In this document: in pieces, positions 39,567-49,710 of the stretch
Position numbering within the stretch: position 1 is the first letter of the stretch
How the letters are laid out: every line of letters begins with the position of its first letter
NCBI GenBank assembly: GCA_000383715.1
Contig: KB912001.1
Span: forward strand, 1 to 64,000
Origin: Verrucomicrobia bacterium SCGC AAA164-E04
GTDB lineage: Bacteria > Verrucomicrobiota > Verrucomicrobiia > Limisphaerales > AAA164-E04
Length of the DNA stretch: 64,000 nt
Direction of reading: 5' to 3'
The notes under the pieces: model-generated
The model's database searches: none
Told to the model about the DNA's origin: nothing
What the model saw: only the letters and a program-made list of their open reading frames with translations
Made by a program: the position numbers and the translations under genes

Positions 39567-41492
39567 ATGAGCCAGTCAAAACGAACATCTCAAGAGTATA
39601 CGATCCTTTTGGCCATCATCACTGGCTTGGTAGCCGTTACTTTGTTGGTAGTTTCTTTGGTCAAGGGACGAATGGAGGCCTCCCTCAGGGATTCCGCGGA
39701 CAAGGTTCTGAGAGAACAATTGCCCGAGCTGGGCAAGGTGGATGCCTATGTTTCCTCTGATCGGTGTCAATCCTGTCATCCTGGCGAACATGCGTCCTGG
39801 AAGGGCACTTTCCATCGCTCCATGACCATGCAGGCTAAGGAAGGGAATGTGTTCGGTGCGTTCGATAATCAAACGATTCTTTCGGACGGATTGGAATACG
39901 CAGTTTACAAAACCAACAATACTTTTTGGGCCCGGATGCCAGATCCTGACTTGTTGATGCAGGCTGCCCAAAAAAACAGAAAAGCTGATTTAAGCAAAAT
40001 CCCGCATGTGGATCGTCAGGTAGTGATGACAACCGGGTCTCACCATTATCAGACGTATTGGGTGGAAAGCCCCCGCATGGAAACCCTGCTGCAGACCTTG
40101 CCCCTGGTTTACCTTATCAAGGACAAACGCTGGATCCCAAGAGAGGCCGCTTTCATGCGTGGACCCGAAGATCGCGAGCGGATGGTCACCCAGTGGAACC
40201 ATCATTGCATTCGCTGCCACAGTACAGGATGGAATCCAGGACTCAATGATGACACTGGCATGCTGGAAACTGAGGTCGCTGAATTAGGCATCAGCTGCGA
40301 AGCCTGCCACGGTCCGGGTGAAAAACATATAGCACTGCATCAAAATCCAGCCAACAGGTATGGATCCAGACTGGGAAATGATCGCGACGTGGCAATCGTA
40401 AACCCCGCGAAATTGGATCATGAACGTTCGAGTCATGTTTGCGGGCAATGCCACGGCGTCTTTATTCCCAAAGATGAGGTAGCCATGCAAATCGCCCATG
40501 AAGGCGTTCAATTCAAACCGGGCGATCTTTTGTCCGATTCCCGATACTATATTCATTATCCAATGGAGGGAGATCCAAAGACACGCTGGGATGAACTCGA
40601 AAAAAATCCAGCATTCTTTCGCGAGCGCTGGTGGGAAGATGGAAGCATTCTGGCGGGTGGCCGAGAGTTCACCGGCATGTCCCGGTCTGAGTGTTATGTC
40701 TCGGGTGACATGAGTTGTCTTTCCTGTCACTCCATGCACGATGCGCCTCCTGCAGACCAGCTAAAACCGACACTCGTTCGTAATCAATCCTGCACCCAAT
40801 GCCACACCGAGCCAGCATACAATGAAAGCATCTCTGATCACACCTTTCACATGCAGGATTCTTCGGGTAGCGACTGCATGAATTGCCATATGCCACATAC
40901 AACGTATGCCTTGTTCAACGCCATTCGAACGCATCAGATTCAATCTCCGAGATTAAAAAGCAGCACCGAGTTCGGTGTACCCAACGCATGTAACCTCTGT
41001 CATCTGGATAAATCTTTGGGTTGGGCGCAGGACCATATGGCCGATCGCTACGGTAGCGAGGATTTGAAACTCACCGAGGAGCAAAAATCCATATCAGCAG
41101 GTTTGCTGTGGATGTTAAAAGGTCACGCAGCTCAACGTGCCGTGGCCGCTTGGCATGCGGGTTGGGAACCAGCAATTGAGGTTTCGAATCCGGATTGGAT
41201 GGCACCTTTTCTCATACCACTGCTGGAGGATCCTTACCCCGTTGTTCGTTACATTGCCTACCGCAGTTTGCAACGTATCTGGCCAGACGCATTGGAGGAC
41301 TATGATTTCATGGCTTCCAAGGAAATATTGTCAGTTCAGTCCAATGCATTGCATGAAGCATGGGAGTCCAAGGCTCTACCATTGACACCCAACGCAACTG
41401 TGCTGGTCAATGATTCAGGCCACATTAATCACAGGTTATTGAAGAGATTGCTGAGACAGCGGGACAACAGGTCGATCACCATCAAAGAATAA
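39567..41492 (+). CDS. Membrane-anchored multihaem cytochrome c with 8 CxxCH motifs
   Basis: CQSCH, CIRCH, CEACH, CGQCH, CLSCH, CTQCH, CMNCH, CNLCH; N-terminal TM; HEAT-like C-terminus (DPYPVVRYIAYRSLQRIW). Confidence 0.93.
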   Translation: MSQSKRTSQEYTILLAIITGLVAVTLLVVSLVKGRMEASLRDSADKVLREQLPELGKVDAYVSSDRCQSCHPGEHASWKGTFHRSMTMQAKEGNVFGAFDNQTILSDGLEYAVYKTNNTFWARMPDPDLLMQAAQKNRKADLSKIPHVDRQVVMTTGSHHYQTYWVESPRMETLLQTLPLVYLIKDKRWIPREAAFMRGPEDRERMVTQWNHHCIRCHSTGWNPGLNDDTGMLETEVAELGISCEACHGPGEKHIALHQNPANRYGSRLGNDRDVAIVNPAKLDHERSSHVCGQCHGVFIPKDEVAMQIAHEGVQFKPGDLLSDSRYYIHYPMEGDPKTRWDELEKNPAFFRERWWEDGSILAGGREFTGMSRSECYVSGDMSCLSCHSMHDAPPADQLKPTLVRNQSCTQCHTEPAYNESISDHTFHMQDSSGSDCMNCHMPHTTYALFNAIRTHQIQSPRLKSSTEFGVPNACNLCHLDKSLGWAQDHMADRYGSEDLKLTEEQKSISAGLLWMLKGHAAQRAVAAWHAGWEPAIEVSNPDWMAPFLIPLLEDPYPVVRYIAYRSLQRIWPDALEDYDFMASKEILSVQSNALHEAWESKALPLTPNATVLVNDSGHINHRLLKRLLRQRDNRSITIKE

Positions 41493-41651
41493 TCTCTCAT
41501 ACTTTTTGTATTCTATCCTGTTTCTTTTTGTGCAGTTTTCATGGATGAACCTTGTTCTCTCAAGGTCCAGAGTAGTTTTTTATTTCAACTATTAAGATGG
41601 ACATCGGCATTATTTTCGCGAACACATACACGTGATACTAAAGGAGTATCG

Positions 41652-41973
41652 ATGACGCAAAAATGCTTAGTGTGCGACAAGGCATGCGATGAAAGTTCAG
41701 GCTGGAAAAATGCCAAGGAACAGTGGGTACACCGCAAATGCTTTGATATGGAGATAGCGAAAAAACCACCAGGTAAAAGTGTCTTTCATTGGCTGCTCCG
41801 GTGGGTTTGATATTGCTGCTGGACCTACACAGCCACCTTCATTATTGTCGTGATCCTGCCCGCCGGCGTTCCCTGGAAGTTTGGATTATATTTATCGGCT
41901 TTGGGACCTTTTATTTTCTGGAGTATGCGCCGAAAGAATGAAAAAGACAGGGAATGGAACCGCGGTAAGTATA
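41652..41973 (+). pseudogene. Small Cys-rich protein with C-terminal TM segment, interrupted by in-frame TGA at 41808-41810
   Basis: MTQKCLVCDKACDESSGWKNAKEQWVHRKCFDMEIAKKPPGKSVFHWLLRWV*YCCWTYTATFIIVVILPAGVPWKFGLYLSALGPFIFWSMRRKNEKDREWNRGKYS* in one continuous frame. Confidence 0.5.
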
Positions 41974-42080
41974 GCTGATGCTGAGCTTTTACCTGATGAC
42001 AGAGGGAAGGCATGGATTGAATCAACACTGTTACTGGCATTTGCTAGGTGTGACCTGACCGGCTTGTATAACAAGTTGGA

Positions 42081-43358
42081 TCAAGGTTTTTGATCCCAAT
42101 CCTCAAGCCCTATGATGGGTAAAGCAAATTGAAAGGCACCTTCCCATTCAGGTGTGTCGGCTAGCCGAAAACATTCGTAGATGCGTTTCTTTGTTTTCGC
42201 CGTATCCCAACGTCGCAAACCCAGTAAAAGCCCCCCCTCATGTCGGTGATCGACATGCCGATGAAGAATGAAGGCGTCAATACCGGGCATTGATTCAATT
42301 TTCTTGTATGCGTAGCAGTACGCCGCAGCCTGAATCATTTCACCATCATCTGTTTTGGGAGTATCAAAGCCCTGTTCACTGAAAATAATGCGCCGAGCAA
42401 CTCCATCATACAGCAATGAATGTCGTTCCATGTAATTTTCCAGGACTTCGATATTCTTGAAGGTAATGCGTTTGGTATTCGGCTCCATCGTAGCGGACTC
42501 ATCGTTCCAAAAGCGAGGATCACGAAGATTTTCTGGATAGGGATGATAAGCGAGATGCCAATCAAAATCATTCCCAGCACGCGCACGCCTGGCAAAGTAA
42601 TCCAGAAATTCTTTCCCAGGAAATGCCTGTTGTTCGTCCCCTGCGGGGTAACGAATCGACCAGTGATGCTCCAAAGAAATATAAACGCGTGCCCATGACG
42701 ATTGTCCGCGGATGGCTCGATGTGCAAGCCGGACCGTATGCAGATAATCATCGGCAAAAGACTGCATGCTGACCCGCCCCATGTTGGCCCACCACCAATG
42801 AGAATTCACTTCGTTGCCGATGATGCAACCTACAATACGGCCATGCTTACGGTCAGGATGCGACCAGCGCTCCGCCATGAACTCGAGCGTTGCGGAAAAC
42901 CAATGCCTGCTTTCTTCCGATCTGGTATTGAACGCGCAAAGGCGATTGGGTGGTTTTGCTACCGCGTTTGGATGAAGCATGAGCTGATTGATGCGTGCAT
43001 CATGCGACTGGTAGGCAAGCACAATCAGGTTCACCAAGACTCCTTTCTCAGATAGGGCGTGGATCTGAGAATCCATGCGAGAAAGGTAACCAAGCTGAAA
43101 ATGATAGGTTTTACCCTTGTGCTTCCAGACAGGATTTTTTGGATCAGCACTTGGATCAATCAACTGACTCAGGTTGATATTGAGTCCTGCGTGTTTGATG
43201 CCAAGATGCAGGGCATCATCGACGAGCTCTACTTGCAATCCTTTTTTTGATTCAGCCTTAGGATAGGGTTCTGTATAGCGAGACTTACCGGCACTGGAGC
43301 TCTGGGCCAAACTGACCAATGCTAACAAAAAATAAATAATTTTCAGACCGTGCTTCAT
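42081..43358 (-). CDS. Secreted DUF5722-like (glycoside hydrolase-like) protein
   Basis: Signal peptide; TYHFQLGYLSRMDSQIHALSEKGVLVNLIVLAYQ; IVGCIIGNEVNSHWWWANMG; IIFSEQGFDT TIM-barrel-like motifs. Confidence 0.7.
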   Translation of the reverse strand: MKHGLKIIYFLLALVSLAQSSSAGKSRYTEPYPKAESKKGLQVELVDDALHLGIKHAGLNINLSQLIDPSADPKNPVWKHKGKTYHFQLGYLSRMDSQIHALSEKGVLVNLIVLAYQSHDARINQLMLHPNAVAKPPNRLCAFNTRSEESRHWFSATLEFMAERWSHPDRKHGRIVGCIIGNEVNSHWWWANMGRVSMQSFADDYLHTVRLAHRAIRGQSSWARVYISLEHHWSIRYPAGDEQQAFPGKEFLDYFARRARAGNDFDWHLAYHPYPENLRDPRFWNDESATMEPNTKRITFKNIEVLENYMERHSLLYDGVARRIIFSEQGFDTPKTDDGEMIQAAAYCYAYKKIESMPGIDAFILHRHVDHRHEGGLLLGLRRWDTAKTKKRIYECFRLADTPEWEGAFQFALPIIGLEDWDQKP

Positions 43359-43478
43359 GTGATAACTGGGGTTCTAACTGACGAGCCGGGCAATGTGTCG
43401 CCTTCAAGCCATTGTTGTTTACTACTGGATTCGGTCATTGCGTCTCAATGGATCACCCGTTTTGCCCAAGGCTCTATT

Positions 43479-44426
43479 TTACAATTTTTTCAAGGGGACT
43501 TGCCTCCGATCACCGTGTTGTGGATGGTTGCGATTGATGCAGTTCAATTCCAGATCAGCGGACATTGCAGTGAGCTTCATATCGACCCAACCATGTGCGT
43601 GGCCTTTCCCAAAATAATAACTGACCGCTGGCTGGTTGATGAGTTGGAGATGGTCCCGTTGATCATGCTGCCACTCGTGGGTATGACCATAGAAATAAGC
43701 TTTGGCATGCTTGCGTTCGGCGAGCACTTTCAATAGCGACGCCCCGTCACGCATGCCATGGATGGGGCGCACACCACGATTGGGATACGGGTTGAAATGA
43801 CTGAAGATGAGGGCGGGTTTATACGGTCGCGCGTCGAGTTGGCTGACCAGCCAGTTCAACTGTTCATCCCCCAGGACTCCGTTTCCTGAATCAAGCAATA
43901 TGAGATTTGCGTGGGACAATTCAATCACATCCGCTTGAACACCCATGTGTTCCTCCTTTAACCAGGGGATCAATTTCCAAAGGTTCTGACGATTATCGTG
44001 ATTACCAATGGTCACATGGACGGTAATGCCAGCGATACGCAATGGTTCCACCAGCTTGAGGAACTGTTCATATTCCGCTTCGCTGCCACGACCGAAAGTA
44101 CAATCACCGTTGATTATCAAGTGAGCCGGTCGAGGTTTGAGTGCGATGACGCGTTTGACCGTTTGTATCAGGCAGTTCGCTATATGAACACTTTCATGCT
44201 CAGATTCCTTGACGGGCGAATCAGGCCATTTTGTCCCCGGGTAGACACGGTTTGCATTAGCACTGATATGTGTGTCCGCAAGTAAGGCCAATCGATTTGA
44301 GTCCACCCCAACATGATCGCTGCCCACGTCTGCCAATGCATGCGATGTCATCATCGCTATGCTGCCAGAGGCGAGCGAACTATGAAGAAATTGACGACGA
44401 GTAATCGGAGTCAGGATGATTGGCAT
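43479..44426 (-). CDS. Calcineurin-like metallophosphoesterase, Tat-type leader
   Basis: TRRQFLHSSLASGSIAMMTSHALA; LLADTHIS...INGDCTFGRGSEAEYEQF...VTIGNHDNR...FYGHTHEW. Confidence 0.92.
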   Translation of the reverse strand: MPIILTPITRRQFLHSSLASGSIAMMTSHALADVGSDHVGVDSNRLALLADTHISANANRVYPGTKWPDSPVKESEHESVHIANCLIQTVKRVIALKPRPAHLIINGDCTFGRGSEAEYEQFLKLVEPLRIAGITVHVTIGNHDNRQNLWKLIPWLKEEHMGVQADVIELSHANLILLDSGNGVLGDEQLNWLVSQLDARPYKPALIFSHFNPYPNRGVRPIHGMRDGASLLKVLAERKHAKAYFYGHTHEWQHDQRDHLQLINQPAVSYYFGKGHAHGWVDMKLTAMSADLELNCINRNHPQHGDRRQVPLKKL

Positions 44427-44620
44427 ATTGATATTTATTTAAGTGAGTGATCGACTTTAAAACGGATTCGCATTCTACAGTCCTCAATCGCACATGGCAT
44501 AAGAGCAAACCTTCAGTACAGCATTTTATTCATAAACCTAACCATAACAAAAAATATGGATACTCATACATTTAAACACATGGGTCCGGAAAATTCTTGA
44601 CGATCAAAACACATCATTCG

Positions 44621-47149
44621 TTAAGGCGCCCACAATCTGAAATATGCCTGGTTTCCTTCTGACGAAATCGTCACCGTATTTTGATCATTTACCGGCACGA
44701 CAGGCTCATCGACATCGGACCACTCGCCTTCGATTGTCTCGGCACGCTGAAGGATGAGGTCCGATGCAGCAGAGGGCCAACTCAATTCAATCCCCTCACC
44801 TTCCAGGCGTTGGAACGTGATCGTGACATCGGGTGGCTGTGGGGTGGGTGGAACAAAGTTGCCTTTCACGATGTGAATATCATCCAGCAACAAGGTATGA
44901 TCTCCCTCGGGAGCGGTGTCGAACTGGAGTATGCCGTCCTGAAAACTGGGCACGAACGTTACATACCGCAAGTGAAACGGCAAGTTACCTCCGGCCGGAA
45001 TGACTTCCTCGTCAATAAGAACTTCCTCGTCGAAACTCACGGAATAAGCAGTGAACCCATCACCGCAACAATTACGGGCATTGACGTAGTAATACAGCGT
45101 ATAGGTTTCGCCCGCTTCAAAGCCTTCGACCAATTGTGACATGGTTGCGGCGTTTTGAATGAACAACACTGAATCTTGATCCAGGCCGGAACCGTTATCA
45201 GCAAAAGGCCCACGGCCTGTCACATTCACGCCGCGGCCACCCGCGGAATATTCCCACCCCGCGAGATTGGACGGTTGGACGTAGCCCACGCCCACCGGAC
45301 TCCCACTCGCTTCAAAACTTGGATTGCGAATAACGATCTCTTCCTTGCCGCGTGGTATTATGTTCACCGCATCCAAAAGGATAGTTGCATCCCCCTCAGC
45401 CGTAGTCACGAACTCCAGCAAACCCTTGGAGCTCGATGCTTTGAAGGACACATTTTGAAAGTAATAAGTTTCTAGACCGTCGACGGATGCAGGTAGCACA
45501 TCCTCAATCGACCATAATTCTTCACCGGCATACTGGACACTGAAGTTGATCGTTCCGCCGCAGCAATCCCGGGCATTGTAATTGAATTGAATCCAATAAG
45601 ATTCACCCTCCTTGAGTCCTTCAATTTCCTGGGACAAAGTATTGCTCCCTTGCAGGACGGCAACTTGTCGTCGATCAGGAATTGCACCGTTATCGTGGAA
45701 AGGCCCCGCAGCCAGATTTAATCCCGTCCCCCCATCCCAGGAAACAATCGAACCGATACCCACACCGCCGGGTGCCTCATTGCTCTCGAAGCTGGCGTTG
45801 CGTACAATAGAACTGACGACGTTGACGGCCGTGTCGTTAGTAAGTTCCAATCCACCTGGAGGATTGATCAACATACGAACCGCTCCTCTAAATCTTCCAA
45901 CGATTTCAACCGTCTTGACGTTTTCACCGCCCTTTTCGAAATCGATGGTCAGTGTTCCATTCTCATCCGCACCCACAAAGCTCGCAATGCTTGGGTCCGG
46001 GCTAGTAAGAGTCATCTGACCCGATTTGATTGCCAAATAAGCTTCAGGGACTGTAATCGTCACTTCGCCCGTCTGACCAGGAGCCAGCTCCAGCGCCATC
46101 GGCGAAACCTGCACTGGTGGGAATGACTCCCCTACTGCACCTTCTAATCGGATCGAATCCAGAAGAATTGTGTGATCCCCATCATTAGTTTGCTGGAAGC
46201 TGAGTAACTTCTGAACATCATCAGCCGTAAAACTAATCGAGCCCGTGCGATAGGCATTGTTGCCGCCTACGGGAGATACCGATTCTTGAAATACCTGATC
46301 TTCTCCCAGCACAACAGTCAATTGAGGTTTGTCCCCTGTTCGAGCATTGTATTCGAAACTCAATTTATAATCATTGCCAACGACGAGACTATCCAGAGTC
46401 TGAGTCAATGATCCCAAACCTGAAATGAATCCCACAAAATCGGATTCTGATGTGCGACCGTTGTCAACAAATGAACCTAATCCGTCCAAGTTGACACCAT
46501 AGATTCCTTCTCCAACCCAGCCTGCGATATTTGCTGGGCTGATGATGCCGTCCGAATCCAAGGGTTCACCGCTGGCTTCAAAACTAGGGTTCATGACGGG
46601 CACTTCATTTTCACCACGAAGAACAAAACTGATCGCATCCAGATTCAGTGTGGCATCCCCTGCTGCGATGGTTTGAAAAGTAAGCACCCCGGCATCAAAC
46701 TCAGGCACGAAGGGGATATTACGAAACTTGTAAGGATTACCATCAGTAGAAGACTTCACATTGTTGATCCGATCCAATTCCACGTCGTCAAGACTCACCA
46801 CCAAATCAATGGTTCCTCCACAGCAGCCACGAGCATCGTAATAAAATTGGAGCCAATGAGATTCACCTGGCTCAAATCCGAAAACTTCCTGATCGAGAGT
46901 AGCTGAACCCTGAATAAAGGCAGCACGAGCTTGATCGGGGATAGGCGTACCCCCGTTATGGAAGGGGCCATCCGCTTGATTCACTCCGCTTCCTCCCTGC
47001 CACTCCTCAATTGCGCCATAGTGCGGCCAAGTTTCCGGGTAGTTGAATTCGAAACTTGGGTTCAACACGGAATTCTGCGCCAGGGCATGCGAACACAGTG
47101 ACATCGCAATAGCCATGATACTGGCTTTCAAAGGGTATCTATTTTTCAT
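44621..47149 (-). CDS. Large secreted protein with four related carbohydrate-binding-like modules
   Basis: Repeated NPSFE / GVN..GPFxDNG / NARDCCGG / LLD units; C-terminal IELSWPSAASDLILQRAETIEGEW motif common in PVC secreted proteins. Confidence 0.82.
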   Translation of the reverse strand: MKNRYPLKASIMAIAMSLCSHALAQNSVLNPSFEFNYPETWPHYGAIEEWQGGSGVNQADGPFHNGGTPIPDQARAAFIQGSATLDQEVFGFEPGESHWLQFYYDARGCCGGTIDLVVSLDDVELDRINNVKSSTDGNPYKFRNIPFVPEFDAGVLTFQTIAAGDATLNLDAISFVLRGENEVPVMNPSFEASGEPLDSDGIISPANIAGWVGEGIYGVNLDGLGSFVDNGRTSESDFVGFISGLGSLTQTLDSLVVGNDYKLSFEYNARTGDKPQLTVVLGEDQVFQESVSPVGGNNAYRTGSISFTADDVQKLLSFQQTNDGDHTILLDSIRLEGAVGESFPPVQVSPMALELAPGQTGEVTITVPEAYLAIKSGQMTLTSPDPSIASFVGADENGTLTIDFEKGGENVKTVEIVGRFRGAVRMLINPPGGLELTNDTAVNVVSSIVRNASFESNEAPGGVGIGSIVSWDGGTGLNLAAGPFHDNGAIPDRRQVAVLQGSNTLSQEIEGLKEGESYWIQFNYNARDCCGGTINFSVQYAGEELWSIEDVLPASVDGLETYYFQNVSFKASSSKGLLEFVTTAEGDATILLDAVNIIPRGKEEIVIRNPSFEASGSPVGVGYVQPSNLAGWEYSAGGRGVNVTGRGPFADNGSGLDQDSVLFIQNAATMSQLVEGFEAGETYTLYYYVNARNCCGDGFTAYSVSFDEEVLIDEEVIPAGGNLPFHLRYVTFVPSFQDGILQFDTAPEGDHTLLLDDIHIVKGNFVPPTPQPPDVTITFQRLEGEGIELSWPSAASDLILQRAETIEGEWSDVDEPVVPVNDQNTVTISSEGNQAYFRLWAP

Positions 47150-47377
47150 TGGGTAGTAGCTGTAGCAAGATGGATGTAGATGAACAATCTTAACTTAAAT
47201 TTCGAACAAGCACCCGCCAACTGCAAGCAGCTCAGAAAATCCATGGATCTCCATGAACTTTTTTTGGTGGAGTGGTTGAGGATTATTTACATATTAAAGT
47301 GGCTAAAAGTCAAGGTTGTAGACTAGGAAGAAAGCACCTCATGACGGGCACCGTCCTGTCATTTTCATATAATCACC

Positions 47378-47434
47378 TCAAAGGAGGCGGACAAAACCTT
47401 GAGAAATTTCTCTGGGGCTTACCGCCTCCTTTGA
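47378..47434. repeat. Intergenic hairpin: 13-bp perfect inverted repeat with a nested 12-bp palindrome in the loop
   Basis: tcaaaggaggcgg - 31 nt containing gagaaatttctc - ccgcctcctttga. Confidence 0.85.
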
Positions 47435-47533
47435 ACAGCACTCGCATGCTGATTCAAACAGATGGCACCGTTTCAGACAGAGTACAAAGCATCCCATTCC
47501 ATGAGACGCAGTCCATCATGTGTTCTCTTAACT

Positions 47534-48526
47534 TCACTTTTCAACCGCACGGAAAACCTCTGTGAATGAGTTGCCATCTGCGGTGATTACCCTGGACCGG
47601 GATTCGTTTGGCGAAATGCGTTCAATCATGATTACACCGTTGGTGATGTTGCCTTCCATGTCGCGCTTGCTGATCGTCCCACTCATTCTGTGACGTTCGA
47701 CATGGCTGAGATCTACGGCAACGAAACTACCTTTCGGTCCGTGGGCATTGGCAACCAGATGACCACGATCGGATTGCCAACTGATCAACTCGTTCTGAAC
47801 ACCACCATCAGGATCGACCCATGTTCCATATAAAAAGTCAGTATCTTTTCTTGGTTTGGTCCAATTGATTCTGGCACTTGTTCCATCACTGCGTTCCACG
47901 GTCCAATCGCCCAGCATCCACTCCCAGGGGCATTCCGATGGGATGGGATTGGAATCCTGGTTTCGTTTCTTGCTCTTTCGTTGAAGAACGTGACGGTGTT
48001 TGATGTCCATGGCCTTGCCGGCAACCACCATGTCATAAAGATCCGATTGCAGCTTCCGAGCGGATAGTTTGGTATTTTTGACGGTGTAGGTAGATTCAGT
48101 ACCGTTCAGTGTTTTTTCGCTGAGTTTGGTCACGATGCCACCTTTGAAGAACTCTATCGTTCCTGTATTCGACCACTGCGTATCTTTTCCATCTACCCCA
48201 AAACCTACCGTCACCATGTGATGGGTTCTCGCATCCATATAATACACTTGTGTTCCCGTACTATGGTTTCCCCCACTCTTCTTGAATGTCGCCTTCCACG
48301 TATTCTCCACAGCCGTCCTGTTGGATAACCAGCGCCACCGTGATTCCCATTCGACGATTCCCCCTTCTATCATTCCCTCAAAGCCACTGACCGCCTCAGA
48401 GCTCCCTTGCCAGTTCCCCATCAATGGAGCAAATTTCTTGAGGGATTCATTCACCGAAGCGGCGGAGGCTTCGGTGGATAGCAGGACTGTTAGAAGCGTT
48501 ATGATGATTGCTCTCATGATATTCAT
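47534..48526 (-). CDS. Secreted hypothetical protein with two lipocalin/DUF1579-like halves
   Basis: LKKFAPLMGNWQGSSEAVSG...GFG and CPWEWMLGDWTVERSDGT...; signal peptide. Confidence 0.65.
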   Translation of the reverse strand: MNIMRAIIITLLTVLLSTEASAASVNESLKKFAPLMGNWQGSSEAVSGFEGMIEGGIVEWESRWRWLSNRTAVENTWKATFKKSGGNHSTGTQVYYMDARTHHMVTVGFGVDGKDTQWSNTGTIEFFKGGIVTKLSEKTLNGTESTYTVKNTKLSARKLQSDLYDMVVAGKAMDIKHRHVLQRKSKKRNQDSNPIPSECPWEWMLGDWTVERSDGTSARINWTKPRKDTDFLYGTWVDPDGGVQNELISWQSDRGHLVANAHGPKGSFVAVDLSHVERHRMSGTISKRDMEGNITNGVIMIERISPNESRSRVITADGNSFTEVFRAVEK

Positions 48527-48582
48527 CTCTTTAATGTTAAATTTTGATTAATGATTGTTCACAACAATGATCAGTATTCGTG

Positions 48583-49344
48583 TTATTCCACCTTGCGAGA
48601 TATTTCAGGAAGATGGGTCAGATGAAAATGTTCTGTCTTGCGAGAGGCTCCTTCAAACAGGTCCATCATTTGTGCGTGCTTCTTTGAAGTCGCACGCATT
48701 TCATCACGTTTTGCCAAGCCTTGGAGATACTGAAGCTGACTTTTACCGGGTAGAACCATGGCGATCAAAGGCATTTCATCTCCAAAATCACATTCGTAGA
48801 CATATCGATGCAATTGGATACCAAGCTCGGCATCGATTTCTTTCATCAGTTCAAGCGCTTTTTGAAAATCCAGCATCCTGTCTCTTTTAGGATAAGCCCA
48901 ATAAATCCTGCGGTATGGATGATCTGCCATATTCAAGTCACCATTGACGTAGGATAAATCACTTCGATATCGAAACATTGAAACTGTATTGTGATGAGAG
49001 CCAGCTACCCATGATTCCATGAGACTTGTTTTGCCCGTCGCTTTATATTTGGAAAAAACCTCTTCCCACTGTTTTTTTTCTTCATCGACTTGAGCATAAT
49101 TGGACAGGAAACTCACATCCCATATGCGGTGATTGGTATCTTCATAGAGGTCCCACCCCTTGAAGGAAGGAGCATTTTTTTCCACGAAGGATTTTAATTC
49201 TTTCCATACCCCCTTGAGCGCTTGAGCATCGTTTTTGGGTATCACGTTCACTCTGACGATATGTTCAGAGATATCCTCCTGCGCACGCACGGAAAAGGCC
49301 CCAACGAATGCACACAACAACAATATAAATTTTGCGTTTTTCAT
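48583..49344 (-). CDS. Secreted hypothetical protein
   Basis: MKNAKFILLLCAFVGAFSVRAQEDISEHIVRVNVIPKNDAQALKGVWKEL..., 250+ aa intact ORF with signal peptide. Confidence 0.65.
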   Translation of the reverse strand: MKNAKFILLLCAFVGAFSVRAQEDISEHIVRVNVIPKNDAQALKGVWKELKSFVEKNAPSFKGWDLYEDTNHRIWDVSFLSNYAQVDEEKKQWEEVFSKYKATGKTSLMESWVAGSHHNTVSMFRYRSDLSYVNGDLNMADHPYRRIYWAYPKRDRMLDFQKALELMKEIDAELGIQLHRYVYECDFGDEMPLIAMVLPGKSQLQYLQGLAKRDEMRATSKKHAQMMDLFEGASRKTEHFHLTHLPEISRKVE

Positions 49345-49710
49345 TATTTTTATGGGATTTATAGATAAAGCCACTAAAGCACACGGTATTCAGTGGTTCA
49401 ATGCACTCACTGCTTGCAGCACATGTGTCCCACTGTAATTAGAAAACGTTCTCAGTTGATCAGGCGGGCCATTTTTTTTGAGATTTATTGCGGGGAAACG
49501 TCCTTTTGAAACCGAATCACTGGTTTCATTGATCTCCGATTCAATACCTGCAAAGTCGATTCGATCACGATAAAAGCCATCTTATTAGCAATGACAAAGG
49601 CAGGATCGCGTTTAGAAAGGATTCATAGATAAAGTTTCAAGATCTTCTCTTCCTTGAAGCCTCAATGTCATCGCTTTGACACTGGCTGCTCTTTTTTTGA
49701 GTCGATCTGA

